Part shown: positions 25,529 through 34,839 of the stretch, piece after piece
How the letters are laid out: each line of letters starts with the position of its first letter
Position numbering within the stretch: position 1 is the first letter of the stretch
Assembly: GCA_001898385.1 (NCBI GenBank)
Contig: MKTT01000085.1
Coordinates: 47,531 to 111,530 of the forward strand
Source of the DNA: Planctomycetales bacterium 71-10
Lineage (GTDB): Bacteria > Planctomycetota > Planctomycetia > Isosphaerales > Isosphaeraceae
Length of the DNA stretch: 64,000 nucleotides
Direction: 5' to 3'
Program-made: the position numbers and the translations under genes
The notes under the pieces: model-generated
Databases searched by the model: none
What the model saw: only the letters and a program-made list of their open reading frames with translations
Told to the model about the DNA's origin: nothing

Positions 25529-26011
25529 ATGAGCAAGATGACCATCTGCCTGTGGTTCGACCGGGGCGAGGCCCGCAAGGCGGCCGAGTTCTACGCGAGC
25601 GTGTTCCCCGACAGCCGCGTCGGGAAAGCCCACGGCTCCGCCGCGGACAATCCCTCCGCGAAGGAGGGCGAGGAACTCATCGTCGAGTTCACCGTCCTGG
25701 GCCGGGCCTGCATCGGCCTGAACGGCGGCCCGATCTTCAAGCCGAACGAGGCCGTCAGCTTCATGGTCCAGACCGAGAGCCAGGAAGAGACCGACCGCTA
25801 CTGGGACGCGATCGTGGGGAACGGCGGCCAGGAGAGCGAATGCGGTTGGTGCAAGGATCGCTGGGGCTTCTCCTGGCAGATCACGCCGCGCGTGCTGCTG
25901 GAGGCGACGACCGACCCGGATCGCGCCGCCGCGAAGCGGGCGATGGAGGCCATGATGACCATGCGGAAGATCGACATCGCGGCGATCGAGGCCGCGCGCC
26001 GGGAAGGCTGA
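25529..26011 (+). CDS. VOC-family protein (PhnB/3-demethylubiquinone methyltransferase-like fold)
   Basis: 160 aa. MTICLWFDRGEARKAAEFYASVFPDSRVG, LIVEFTVLGRACIGLNGGPIFKPNEAVSFMVQTESQEETDRYWDAI and GWCKDRWGFSWQITPRVLLE are characteristic of the PhnB-like branch of the vicinal-oxygen-chelate fold. Proteins of this branch are common in small stress or sigma-linked clusters; the enzymatic role is generally unknown. It is followed 46 bp later by a YciI-like gene, a very common pairing. No sigma factor follows here. Confidence 0.88.
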   Translation: MSKMTICLWFDRGEARKAAEFYASVFPDSRVGKAHGSAADNPSAKEGEELIVEFTVLGRACIGLNGGPIFKPNEAVSFMVQTESQEETDRYWDAIVGNGGQESECGWCKDRWGFSWQITPRVLLEATTDPDRAAAKRAMEAMMTMRKIDIAAIEAARREG

Positions 26012-26057
26012 GAGACGAATCGACCTTTCGGGACCTCGAATCGGAAAGGAGAGGGCG

Positions 26058-26459
26058 ATGCGCGTGATGGTGCTTGTCAAGGCGACCGAGGAGAGCGAGA
26101 AGGGCTTCGTCGCCTCCCCCGAAACGACCGCGATGATGGAGGCGATGGGCCGGTTCAACGAGGAACTGGCCAGGGCCGGCATCCTGATCGCCGCCGACGG
26201 CCTCACGCCCTCCTCGCAGGGCAAGCGGATCGTCTTCGACGGCCCCGGCCGGACGACCGTCGACGGGCCGTTCGCCCGGCCCCGCGAGTTGGTCGCCGGC
26301 TTCTGGCTCTGGGAAGTCCGGGACATGGACGAGGCGGTCGCCTGGGTGAAACGCTGCCCCAATCCCATGCCGGGCCCCAGCGAGGTCGAGATCCGGCCGC
26401 TGTATGAGCTGGCCGATCTACCGTGGGAGGCCGATGCCGGAGGACGCGAGATTCCATGA
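26058..26459 (+). CDS. YciI/DGPF-domain protein
   Basis: 133 aa. MRVMVLVKATEESEKG, FNEELARAGILIAADGLTPSSQGKRIVF, TTVDGPFARPRELVAGFWLWEVRDMDEAVAWVKRCP and EVEIRPLYEL are the conserved blocks of the DGPFAETKE/YciI-related family (VDGPFAxxxE). Ferredoxin-like small protein of unknown biochemical role. GGAGAGG lies directly upstream. Probable two-gene operon with the VOC protein. Confidence 0.88.
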   Translation: MRVMVLVKATEESEKGFVASPETTAMMEAMGRFNEELARAGILIAADGLTPSSQGKRIVFDGPGRTTVDGPFARPRELVAGFWLWEVRDMDEAVAWVKRCPNPMPGPSEVEIRPLYELADLPWEADAGGREIP

Positions 26460-26586
26460 CTCGCAAGGGACCGGATCGTCCGTGATGAATTCGCGGACGC
26501 CCGGGCTCGCGGGCGAATCGACACGCGAAGCGTCAACCTTGCGATGCTCATCCCGCCGATCGACGCCTGAGGGCGCGCCGGGCGGG

Positions 26587-26982
26587 CTAAAGGCGTCGGA
26601 CGACCGTACCGTAGCCGACGACTTTCCCCCCTTCCCGGATGGTGAAGGCGGCCCCCGCTTCGAGGGGCTCATAGTCCACGGCGGGATGGTAGAACAACTG
26701 GAGGAGGAAGCGACCCGGCTCACCCGCAATGATCGGCGTGGGGCCGGAGACGAACTTGACGCCGAGATAGTCCTCATCGGGGACGGAGGCCGTCGCAACG
26801 GCTGACCGGGCCTCGGACGGCTGGACCACCAGATGGGGCATGTAAAAGCCCGCTGCGCCGAGGTCGGGCGTCCGGGCGAGCCCTCCCTGTTCGCGCGTGA
26901 GGAAGGTGGCCTCCACCTCGATGTGTGGCGTCTCGTCCACGGTTTCCGGCCCCCCGAACCGTGCCTCCCCCTGCCTCCTCAT
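26587..26982 (-). CDS. Stand-alone EF-Tu domain-3-like protein
   Basis: 131 aa from the ATG at 26982; the true start may be the GTG at 26940. The body reads like the C-terminal barrel of EF-Tu: IEVEATFLTREQGGLARTP, YMPHLVV, a GVKFVSGPTPIIAGEPGRFLLQLFYHP block and AAFTIREGGKVVGYGTVVRRL. The last matches EF-Tu's FAIREGGRTVGAGVV. There is no GTPase domain before it. In EF-Tu this barrel contacts tRNA and EF-Ts. What a free copy does is unknown. It is divergent from galE. Not a decayed tuf gene as far as can be seen, because no domain 1 or 2 remnants lie upstream. Confidence 0.7.
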   Translation of the reverse strand: MRRQGEARFGGPETVDETPHIEVEATFLTREQGGLARTPDLGAAGFYMPHLVVQPSEARSAVATASVPDEDYLGVKFVSGPTPIIAGEPGRFLLQLFYHPAVDYEPLEAGAAFTIREGGKVVGYGTVVRRL

Positions 26983-27156
26983 CGATCTTCACTTCAATTC
27001 CGGCGCCGATCAAGCCGACGGCCCGTTCCTCGGAGTAAAACGCCCTCGACGGATGTGGAAGTCGGCCGACCGTCGAGGTTGCGGCGGGCGGGCGAAGATT
27101 CGGTTAGACTCGATGGCCGAGGCTTCGAGGATCGATCTGCGACGGAGTGGACGACG

Positions 27157-28140
27157 ATGAACGTGCTGGTGTCGGGCGGGGCGGGATATGTGGGGTCGCA
27201 CGCGGCGCGGATGCTGGCGAACGCCGGGCATGAGGTCTGGGCGTACGACAACCTCGTCTTCGGGCATCGCGGCGCGGTCGCTCCGGGACGGCTGATCGAA
27301 GGGGACCTGCTCGACAAGGAGACGCTGGTCGGCGTCCTCCGGGAGAAGGAGATCGACGCCGTGATGCACTTCGCGGCGTTCGCGTACGTCGGCGAGTCGG
27401 TGACCGACCCGGCCAAGTATTATCACAACAACATCGTCGGCACGCTGTCGCTGATGGAGGCCATGCGCGCGGCCGACGTCAGGCGGATCGTCTTCTCCAG
27501 CACCTGCGCCACCTACGGCGAGCCGGAGAGCGTCCCGATCCGCGAGACCCAGTCCCAGAACCCGATCAACCCGTACGGCTACACCAAGCTGGTGATCGAG
27601 CGGGCCCTGTCCGACTTCAGCCGCGCCTACGGCTGGGGGTACGCGGCGCTGCGCTACTTCAACGCCTCCGGCGCCTCGGCCGACGGCGACCTCGGCGAGG
27701 ATCACGACCCGGAGACGCACCTGATCCCCCTGGTCCTCCAGGTGGCGCTGGGGCAGAGGGAGCACATCACGATCTTCGGCGACAAGCTGCCGACCCCGGA
27801 CGGGACGTGCATCCGGGACTACATCCACGTCGACGACCTGGCCTCGGCGCACATCTCGGCGCTGGAGAAGCTGGGGCCGGGCGTGGAGTTCCGCTGCAAC
27901 CTGGGGACCGGCCAGGGGACGAGCGTGAAGGAGGTGGTCGACGCCTGCCGCGAGGTCACCGGCCACCCGATCCCGGCCGTCATCGCCCCCCCTCGCGCCG
28001 GCGACCCGCCGGCCCTGATCGCCGACCCCTCGCTGGCCCGTCGCGAACTCGGCTGGGTCCCCCGCTTCACCAGCATCAAGCCCATCGTCGAATCCGCCTG
28101 GAAGTGGCACCGGAGCCACCCGGACGGGTACGGGGATTGA
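27157..28140 (+). CDS. galE: UDP-glucose 4-epimerase
   Basis: 327 aa, close to the usual GalE length. NAD-binding GGAGYVGSHAARML (residues 7-20), DNLVFGHRGAV, FAAFAYVGESVTDP, the Ser-Thr pair in FSSTCATYGE, and the catalytic YGYTK (YxxxK). ALRYFNASGA and the C-terminal TPDGTCIRDYIHVDDLASAH confirm the family. It interconverts UDP-glucose and UDP-galactose for polysaccharide and lipid sugars. GGAG lies 9 bases upstream of the ATG; a TAGACT -10-like element is at 27105-27110. Confidence 0.93.
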   Translation: MNVLVSGGAGYVGSHAARMLANAGHEVWAYDNLVFGHRGAVAPGRLIEGDLLDKETLVGVLREKEIDAVMHFAAFAYVGESVTDPAKYYHNNIVGTLSLMEAMRAADVRRIVFSSTCATYGEPESVPIRETQSQNPINPYGYTKLVIERALSDFSRAYGWGYAALRYFNASGASADGDLGEDHDPETHLIPLVLQVALGQREHITIFGDKLPTPDGTCIRDYIHVDDLASAHISALEKLGPGVEFRCNLGTGQGTSVKEVVDACREVTGHPIPAVIAPPRAGDPPALIADPSLARRELGWVPRFTSIKPIVESAWKWHRSHPDGYGD

Positions 28141-28160
28141 GGACAGGCCGGAACAACGAC

Positions 28161-28186
28161 GTCCTTCCCCCCTCGCGGGGGAAGGG
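28161..28186. repeat. Single palindromic repeat module
   Basis: Stem CCTTCCCCC/GGGGGAAGG around CTCG in the 126-bp gap after galE. The sequence just after it (GCGTTAGGATGGCC) parallels the end of the module at 18918 (ACGTTACGATGGCC), so the repeat unit extends past the stem. It may also end the galE transcript. Confidence 0.75.
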
Positions 28187-28266
28187 CGTTAGGATGGCCT
28201 CCCCGAAATTCGTAACGGCCAGGTCCAGCCCAGGCGCTTGATCGCCCCCGCCCGCGGAGATCGACC

Positions 28267-29589
28267 ATGCCCCGTCACCGCCGATCCTGGGAGGCCGCGA
28301 CGGCGGCCCTGATGGTCCTGATGCTAGCCCTCACCCCGAGGCCCGCGGCCGGGCAGGGGGCGGACGTCGCGAAGGGGGCCGAGGAGCGGGCTCGGGGGGT
28401 GGAGCTGCACGGCAAGGGGGACTTCTCCGGGGCCGTGGCGGCGTTCACGGAGGCGATCCGGCTGAACCCGAAGGACGCGGTCGCCTACTACGACCGCGCC
28501 GCCGCCTGGGCCGAGGTCCCGGCCGCGGACAAGGCCCTGGCCGACTACGACGAGGCGTTGAAGCTCGACCCCAAGCTGGCGCCCGCCTACGTCGGCCGGG
28601 GCCGGCTGCGGGCCGCGGCGGGGGACGTGGACGCCGCGGTCGCCGACTACACGCGGGCGATCGAGGCCGACCCGAAGGACCCCCTCGCCCCGTTCGCCCG
28701 CGCCCAGGCCGAGGCGTCGCGGCGGGGCTACGACAAGGCGCTGGCCGACTACGACCGGGCGATCAACCTCGCCCCGTCCAACGCGCTGTTCCACCTCAGC
28801 CGGGGCGACGTCCGGCGGGCGAAGGGGGACCTGGCGGGGGCGGCCGAGGACTTCTCGCGGGCCCTGCGGCTCGACCCCCGGCTGGCCGACGCCTACGACG
28901 CCCGCGCCGCCGTGGCCTTCGGCCAGGGCCGCCACCTCGACGCCCTGGACGACTTCGGCCGGGCCCTGAAGCTCGCCCCCGGCGACGCCCGCGCGCACCT
29001 CGGCCGGGCCACCTGCCTGTTCGAGCTGCACGAGTACGACCTCGCCGCCTCGGCCTACGGCAAGGCGCTGGAGATCGACCCCGCGATGGCCGACGCCTTC
29101 TACGGCCGCGGCCGGGCCCTCGCCCAGAAGGGGGAGTACGACCGGGCCGCGGCCGACTACGACGAGGCCCTGAAGCTCGCCCCCGGCCACCCCTCGGCCC
29201 GCACCGGCCGGGGGATCGTCCGGCTGCTCCAGGGCCGGTTCGCCGACGCGGTCGCCGACCTGGACGCGGCCGTGGGGCGCGACCCCGACGACGCCGTCGC
29301 GACGACCCACCTCGCCCGGCTCCTCGCCGCCTGCCCCGACGACAAGCTCCGCGACGGTGCCCGCGCCAAGGCCCTGGCCGAGAAGGCCCGCGCCCTGACC
29401 CGCGAGTCCGAGCCCTTCGCCCTGGCCGCGATGGCCGCCGCCGACGCCGAGCTGGGCCGGTTCCCCTCCGCCGCCGCCTGGCAGGAGATGGCCCTGGGCC
29501 TCTCCCGCGACCCCGAGGCGAAGGCCCGCGCCAGGGCCCGCCTCGCCCTCTACCGGAAGGGCCAGCCCCTCCGCGACCCGACGCCCTGA
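28267..29589 (+). CDS. Secreted tetratricopeptide-repeat protein
   Basis: 440 aa. Signal peptide (AALMVLMLALTPRPAAG) followed by about nine TPR units over residues 40-350, for example GDFSGAVAAFTEAIRLNPKDAVAYYDRAAAW, DKALADYDEALKLDPKLAPAYVGRGRL and EYDLAASAYGKALEIDPAMADAFYGRG. TPRs form protein-binding solenoids. Location outside the cytoplasm suggests scaffolding in the envelope. It is single and not obviously part of an operon; partner unknown. Confidence 0.85.
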   Translation: MPRHRRSWEAATAALMVLMLALTPRPAAGQGADVAKGAEERARGVELHGKGDFSGAVAAFTEAIRLNPKDAVAYYDRAAAWAEVPAADKALADYDEALKLDPKLAPAYVGRGRLRAAAGDVDAAVADYTRAIEADPKDPLAPFARAQAEASRRGYDKALADYDRAINLAPSNALFHLSRGDVRRAKGDLAGAAEDFSRALRLDPRLADAYDARAAVAFGQGRHLDALDDFGRALKLAPGDARAHLGRATCLFELHEYDLAASAYGKALEIDPAMADAFYGRGRALAQKGEYDRAAADYDEALKLAPGHPSARTGRGIVRLLQGRFADAVADLDAAVGRDPDDAVATTHLARLLAACPDDKLRDGARAKALAEKARALTRESEPFALAAMAAADAELGRFPSAAAWQEMALGLSRDPEAKARARARLALYRKGQPLRDPTP

Positions 29590-29720
29590 GCCGGTCGCGC
29601 CGATCGCAGCGGTCCCGCCGCGTCGAAATCCGCGCCGATTGACCTCCCCGAAGAGGGGACAAAAGTACAATATCGACGTGAGCCGACGCACGGCCCGGCC
29701 ATGGCCCGAGGGATCGCCCG

Positions 29721-30986
29721 ATGAAGTTCGTCCACGCCGCCGACCTCCACGTCGACAGCCCCCTGCGCGGGCTGGAGCACTACGAGGGCGCGCCCGTCGA
29801 GCGCGTCCGGCTCGCCACCCGCGCGGCGCTGGCGAACCTGGTGCGCGTCTGCCTGGACGAGGAGGCTTCGCTCCTGGTGATCTCCGGCGACCTGTTCGAC
29901 GGCGACTGGAACGACTTCAACACGGCCCTGTTCGCCGTCGGCCAGATGCAGGTCCTCCGCAACCGCGGCGTCCCCGTCCTGGTCATCCGCGGCAACCACG
30001 ACTCGCGCGACGAGATGAGCTACCGCGTCCCCTGGCCCGACAACCTCCGCATCCTCGACTGCCAGAAGCCCGAGACCGTCGTCCTGGAAGACCTGGGCGT
30101 CGCCGTCCACGGCATGAGCTTCCCGAGGCGCGAGCTGACCGAGAACCTCGTCCCGCGCTACCCGAGGCCGATCAAGGGGCTGACGAACATCGGCCTGCTG
30201 CACACCAACGCCACGGGCTCGCTGGACCACGACAGCTACGCCCCCTGCTCCGTCAACGAGCTGGTCGCCAAGGGCTACGCCTACTGGGGCCTGGGCCACA
30301 TCCACAAGCGCGAAATCCTTCATGAGGGCCCCTACGTCGTCTACCCCGGCAACACCCAGGGCCGCCACGTCCGCGAGACCGGAGCCAAGGGCTGCATGGT
30401 CGCGACCGTGGCCGACGGCGAGGTGTCGTCGCTGGCGTTCCGGTCGACCGACGTCCTGCGCTGGCGTCGCGAGGCGATCGTCCTGGCCCCCGAGGACGGC
30501 GTCGACGAACTGGTCGACGCGGCGAAGCTGCGGCTGCGGCAGGTCGCCGACGAGTGCGACGGCCGGCTCGCCGCGGTCCGGCTGGAGATCAAGGGCCGCT
30601 GCCGCGCCCACCGCGAGCTGGGCGACGAGGCCCGCCGCCTGGAAACGATCAACGAACTCCGCGCCGCGCCGGGGGACCTGGGGGCCGACCTCTGGGTCGA
30701 GAAGATCAAGCTGGAAACCGACCCGCCGCTCGACCGCGAGAAGCTCCGCAAGGGCCGCGACGTGCTGGGCGACCTGCTCCGCTCCATCGACGCCGTCGCC
30801 GCCGACGAGGAGGCGCTGCTCTCCCTGGGCGGGCACGTCCGCAAGCTGGCGAACAAGGTGGCCCTGGAGCTGAAGGACGAGGCCGACGGCGGCCCCGACT
30901 TCGACTCGCGCGACCAGCTCGCCCGCTGGCTCCGACGCGCCGAGGACGAGCTGCTGAACCGCCTGACCGCGGAGGCCCGCTCGTGA
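29721..30986 (+). CDS. SbcD/Mre11-like metallophosphoesterase (YhaO-like)
   Basis: 421 aa. Metal-binding motifs of the calcineurin-like nuclease superfamily are in order: DLHVDSP (about 8-14), SGDLFDGDWNDF (about 57-68), RGNHDSRDE (about 91-99), LLHTNA and LGHIHK (about 193). Mre11/SbcD proteins are DNA exonuclease/endonuclease subunits that work with an SMC-like ATPase. It overlaps the ATPase gene by 4 bp (GTGA), so the two are translationally coupled. Motif order and partner length resemble Bacillus YhaO/YhaN more than classical SbcCD. A TACAAT -10-like element is at 29666-29671. Confidence 0.87.
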   Translation: MKFVHAADLHVDSPLRGLEHYEGAPVERVRLATRAALANLVRVCLDEEASLLVISGDLFDGDWNDFNTALFAVGQMQVLRNRGVPVLVIRGNHDSRDEMSYRVPWPDNLRILDCQKPETVVLEDLGVAVHGMSFPRRELTENLVPRYPRPIKGLTNIGLLHTNATGSLDHDSYAPCSVNELVAKGYAYWGLGHIHKREILHEGPYVVYPGNTQGRHVRETGAKGCMVATVADGEVSSLAFRSTDVLRWRREAIVLAPEDGVDELVDAAKLRLRQVADECDGRLAAVRLEIKGRCRAHRELGDEARRLETINELRAAPGDLGADLWVEKIKLETDPPLDREKLRKGRDVLGDLLRSIDAVAADEEALLSLGGHVRKLANKVALELKDEADGGPDFDSRDQLARWLRRAEDELLNRLTAEARS

Positions 30987-33900
30987 AGATCCGCACCCTC
31001 CGCGTCGGCGCCTACGGCCGGCACAAGGACCTGGAGGTCGCCTTCGAGGGCGACGGCGTCCAGATGATCCTGGGCCCGAACGAGGCCGGCAAGACGACCC
31101 TGCTGGAGTTCGTCCGCGAGCTGCTGTTCGGCTTCGGTGAGCGCACGAAATACGCCTTCGGCCCGGCCGCGAACGGCAAGATCGAGGGGGGCGCGTCGCT
31201 CGCCCTGGACGACGGCACGGCCGTCGAGCTGCGCCGCCGCAAGGGCCGCAAGCGGACCGTCTCCGGCTCCGTCGCCGGCCGCGAAGGCGAGCTGGACGAA
31301 GAGGCGTTCGAGGCGATGCTGGGCGGGGCGTCGGACGGCCTGTTCCGCTCGGTCTTCGCCTTCGGCCTGGAGGAGCTGGCCGCGGGGGAGAAGTCGCTGG
31401 CCGACCACAGCGTCAAGTCCGTCCTCTTCAGCGCGGGCGCCGCCGGCTCGGCCGACCCGAAGAAGGTGCTGGAGTCGCTGGACGCCGAGGCCCGCAAGAT
31501 CTACACCGACGGCGGCCGGGTCCTCCCCGTCAACAAGCTCCTCAACGAGCTGTCGGACCTCGCCAAGCAGGTGAAGGCCAAGAGCATCCGCTGCGAGTCC
31601 TACGAGCAGCGTCGCCGCGAGCTGGAGGAGGCCGAATCCGAGGCCGCCGCGCTGGCCGCAAAGCTCCTGGAAGCGTCGCGCGAGCTGGCCCGCCGCGAGC
31701 GGCTGGCGAAGGCGCTCTCCCCCTGGCGCGAGCTGGCCGCGCTCCGCCGCGACCGCGCCGGCCTCTCCGCGCCGGAGGGCTTCCCGGCCGACGGCCTCGA
31801 ACGCCTCAACGCGATGGAGGCCGAGTCCGCCCGGCTGGCCGAGGAGCGCGACAAGGACCGCGACGACGCCGCGAAGGCCGCCCGCGAGCTGGAAGACCTG
31901 CGCTTCGACCCCCGCCCCATCGAGCGCCGCGCGGCGATCGAGTCGCTGGTGCGGTCGATCGCGGCCGTGGAGCAGGCCCGCCGCGAGCTGCCCGACGACC
32001 GTCGCGCCCGCGACGCCGCCCTGCGCGACGCCGCCGACCGCCTGGCCGCGCTGGCCCCCGGCTGGACGCCCGACGACCTCCGCGGCTTCCGCCTCACCGC
32101 CGAGGCCCGCGACCGCCTCGACCGCCTCGTCGCCGACCGCGACGCGCGGGCCAAGGCGCTTGACGCCCTGGCGTCCGACCGCGCACGGGTCGCCGAGGAG
32201 CTGGACGACAAGACCGCCGCGCTCGAAGCCCTGGGCGAGCCCGACGACGTGGCCCCGTGGGCCGCGCTCCTCGCCGGGGCCGACGCCTACCACGACGACG
32301 TCAAGGAGTGCGACCGCCGCCGCCTGGAACATCGCCGGCTCCAGCGCGAGGCCGACGACCTGCTGCCGCGGCTGTCGCCGCCGCTCCTCGACCCGGCGCT
32401 CGCCTCGGCCCAGCTCCCCGCGCCGCCTCGCGAGGCGGTCGAGCGGTTCAAGCGGGACTTCCAGCGGATCGAGACGAAGATCGAGGCCGACGAGAAGAGG
32501 CTTGTGGATCAGGAGGCCGAGGCCGACGCCCTGGGCCGCGAGGTGGCCGCGCTCGCCGGCCGCGACGGCGACATCCCCAGCCGCGACGTCCTCCACGACA
32601 TGCGCCAGGGCCGCGACGCCGGCTGGGACCTCGTCCGCCGGAAGTTCGTGGAGCACGAGGACGCGGAGGCCGCCGTCCGCGCCTGGCTCGCCGAGCAGGC
32701 GACCGACGCGGCCGACCTCGTCGACGCCTTCCCCGAGGCCCTCGCCCGCGCCGACGCCTACGCCGACGAGCTGTTCCGCCACGCCGGCACCGTCGCCAAG
32801 CAGGAGCGGCTGCACGCCCTGCGCGACCGCGCCCGCCGCGACCGCGCGGCGCTCGACGAGCTGAAGGCCGACCACGAATCGCTGGCCTCGCGATGGCGGT
32901 CGCTCTGGTCGGCCTGCGGCTTCGCGCCGCTCGCCCCCGAGGCGATGGCGGGGTGGCTCGACCGGCTTGAAAGCCTCCGCTCGCTCCAGGCGCGGCTGGC
33001 CGAGAACGAGCAGGAAGGGCGCTGCGTCCGCGAGCGGATCGACGCCTATGAGGCCCGCCTCGCCGCGATGGTCGGCCGCGCCTCGGCGGGCCCCGAGCTG
33101 ATCGCCGCCGCCCGCGAGCGCGAGCGCGCCATCCGCGACGCCGAGAAGTCCCGCGCCGACCTCCGCGAAGCCGTCCGCCGCCTCCGCGAGAAGGCCGAGC
33201 GGATCGGCCGCGACGCCGACGCCCGCCGCGCCGAGTCGTCCGACGCCGACGGCCGCCGGGCCTCGCTCTTGAAGGACCTGAACCTCCCCGAGACTTGGGA
33301 CCTCGACCTGCTGGGCCGCGTGCTCGCCGGGCTGGCCGAGGCCGCGGGGGAGCTGAAGAAGGCCGACGACCGCGGCGGGCGGATCGCCGCCCACGAGGCG
33401 CGGCTGGCCGAGTTCGACCCGGCCGTCCGCGCGCTCGCCGCCGAGATCGCCCCCGACCTGGCCGACGCCGAGCCCGAGCGGGCCGCCGCCGAGTTGCACG
33501 CCCGGCTCACCGCGAGCGTCGCCGACCGCGAGCGCCAGGCCGCGCTGGAGAAGGCCCGCGCCCAGGCGCTCGCCGAGGCCGCCCGCCGCGACGACCGGCT
33601 CGCGAGGCTCGCGACCGACCGCGGCGACCTGCTCCGCGCCGCGGGCGTCGAGACGGCCGAGGCGTTCCGCGCCGTCGCCGAGCGGGCCGCGGCCATCGAC
33701 CGCCTGGACCGCGAGATCGAGGCCAAGGCCCGCGAGCTGGACCGCATCCGCGAGGCCGACCCGCACGGCGCGTTCGTCGCCCTGCTGGACGACGCCGACG
33801 CCCCCGCCCTGGAGGCCGCCCGCGCCGAGGCCGAGGCGGCCCGCGACCGCCTGCAAGCCGAGAAGTCGGCCGCGGACGAGAACGTCGGCTCGCGCCGCCA

Positions 33901-34576
33901 GGCGCTCTCGGAGTACGAGCGCGGCGGCGGCGACGCGGCCGAGATCCAGGAGAAGGCGGCCTCGCGCCGGGCCCAGCTAGCGGAGGTCGTCGACCGCTAC
34001 GTCCCCCTGGTCTTCGCCCAGCACCTGCTGCGGCAGGCGATCGCCCGCTTCGAGCAGGACGCCCGGCCGGAGATGCTGCGCGAGACGTCACGCCTGTTCG
34101 AGATGATGACCGGAGGCCGCTACGTCCGCGTCGACCGCCCCGAGGACGACGAGGGCCCGCTCCAGGTCCGCCGCGTGGACGACGAGGTGCTGGAGCCGCA
34201 TCAGCTCTCCGTCGGCACCCGCGAGCAACTGTATCTGGCCGTGCGCCTGGCCTACGCCCTGCACTATTGCGATCGCGCCGAGTCCCTGCCTATCGTGATG
34301 GACGATGTGCTCGCGAACTTCGACGACGACCGCTCCCGACGGACCCTCCGGGCGCTGGGCGAGGTCTCCCGCAAGGTGCAGGTGCTCTTCCTCACATGCC
34401 ACCCGCATGTCATCGACCTGGGCCGCGAGGTCTTCCCCCTGCTCCGGCCGATCGCCCTCGCCGCCAGGCCCGAAGCCGCCGCGCCCGCGCCGACCGGGCC
34501 CCCCGCCGAGGCCGCGCCGAAGAACGGCAAGGGACGCCGCCAGCGCACGCTCCTGGACCTCTCCCCGTCCAACTGA
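30983..34576 (+). CDS. SbcC/Rad50-like SMC ATPase (YhaN-like)
   Basis: 1197 aa, starting with GTG. Walker A GPNEAGKTT is at 31-39, at the end of an N-terminal ATPase half (IRTLRVGAYGRHKDLEVAFEGDGVQMILG). A very long, Arg/Glu/Ala-rich coiled coil spans about 200-1000. The C-terminal half has the signature-like LSVGTREQLYLAVRLAYAL (about 1075) and Walker B LPIVMDDVLANFDDD (about 1102). No Cys-x-x-Cys zinc hook is apparent in the coil, which fits YhaN-type proteins rather than Rad50. The C-terminus has a basic tail (KNGKGRRQRTLLD). It should act with the coupled nuclease in DNA-end processing. Confidence 0.88.
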   Translation: MKIRTLRVGAYGRHKDLEVAFEGDGVQMILGPNEAGKTTLLEFVRELLFGFGERTKYAFGPAANGKIEGGASLALDDGTAVELRRRKGRKRTVSGSVAGREGELDEEAFEAMLGGASDGLFRSVFAFGLEELAAGEKSLADHSVKSVLFSAGAAGSADPKKVLESLDAEARKIYTDGGRVLPVNKLLNELSDLAKQVKAKSIRCESYEQRRRELEEAESEAAALAAKLLEASRELARRERLAKALSPWRELAALRRDRAGLSAPEGFPADGLERLNAMEAESARLAEERDKDRDDAAKAARELEDLRFDPRPIERRAAIESLVRSIAAVEQARRELPDDRRARDAALRDAADRLAALAPGWTPDDLRGFRLTAEARDRLDRLVADRDARAKALDALASDRARVAEELDDKTAALEALGEPDDVAPWAALLAGADAYHDDVKECDRRRLEHRRLQREADDLLPRLSPPLLDPALASAQLPAPPREAVERFKRDFQRIETKIEADEKRLVDQEAEADALGREVAALAGRDGDIPSRDVLHDMRQGRDAGWDLVRRKFVEHEDAEAAVRAWLAEQATDAADLVDAFPEALARADAYADELFRHAGTVAKQERLHALRDRARRDRAALDELKADHESLASRWRSLWSACGFAPLAPEAMAGWLDRLESLRSLQARLAENEQEGRCVRERIDAYEARLAAMVGRASAGPELIAAARERERAIRDAEKSRADLREAVRRLREKAERIGRDADARRAESSDADGRRASLLKDLNLPETWDLDLLGRVLAGLAEAAGELKKADDRGGRIAAHEARLAEFDPAVRALAAEIAPDLADAEPERAAAELHARLTASVADRERQAALEKARAQALAEAARRDDRLARLATDRGDLLRAAGVETAEAFRAVAERAAAIDRLDREIEAKARELDRIREADPHGAFVALLDDADAPALEAARAEAEAARDRLQAEKSAADENVGSRRQALSEYERGGGDAAEIQEKAASRRAQLAEVVDRYVPLVFAQHLLRQAIARFEQDARPEMLRETSRLFEMMTGGRYVRVDRPEDDEGPLQVRRVDDEVLEPHQLSVGTREQLYLAVRLAYALHYCDRAESLPIVMDDVLANFDDDRSRRTLRALGEVSRKVQVLFLTCHPHVIDLGREVFPLLRPIALAARPEAAAPAPTGPPAEAAPKNGKGRRQRTLLDLSPSN

Positions 34577-34611
34577 GGGGGTGTCCCGGATCAACGAGGT
34601 CTGCACATAGA

Positions 34612-34796
34612 ACGTCCTTCCCCCCTGGCGGGGGAAGGTGGCCCGAAGGGCCGGATGAGGGGGAGGACAAGCGCGACGGCCGTCGGGATCCCGAGCCGGT
34701 CAGATGGGCTTTTGATCTCCGACGGGCCTCGTGCTTCGCGTCCCCCTCATCGGACGCCCTCGGCGTCTGTCTTCCCCCGCGAGGGGGGAAGACCGG
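34612..34796. repeat. Two palindromic repeat modules
   Basis: 34613-34666 (CCTTCCCCCCTGGCGGGGGAAGG, then GGCCCGAAGGGCC and GGATGAGGGGGAGG) and 34738-34795 (CCCCCTCATCGGACGCC, GGCGTCTG, TCTTCCCCCGCGAGGGGGG). They lie head-to-head between the YhaN-like gene and the GH32-like gene; no gene is seen in this interval. Confidence 0.8.
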
Positions 34797-34839
34797 ATTA
34801 CGACCTTCCGGGCCAACTCCCGAACAGGATCCCCCCGCC

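Noticed and set aside
33295..34839. Open frame extending the GH32-like protein upstream to 33295
   Set aside because: It runs through the YhaN-like gene in another frame and through two repeat modules. The ATG at 34840 begins a clear signal peptide.
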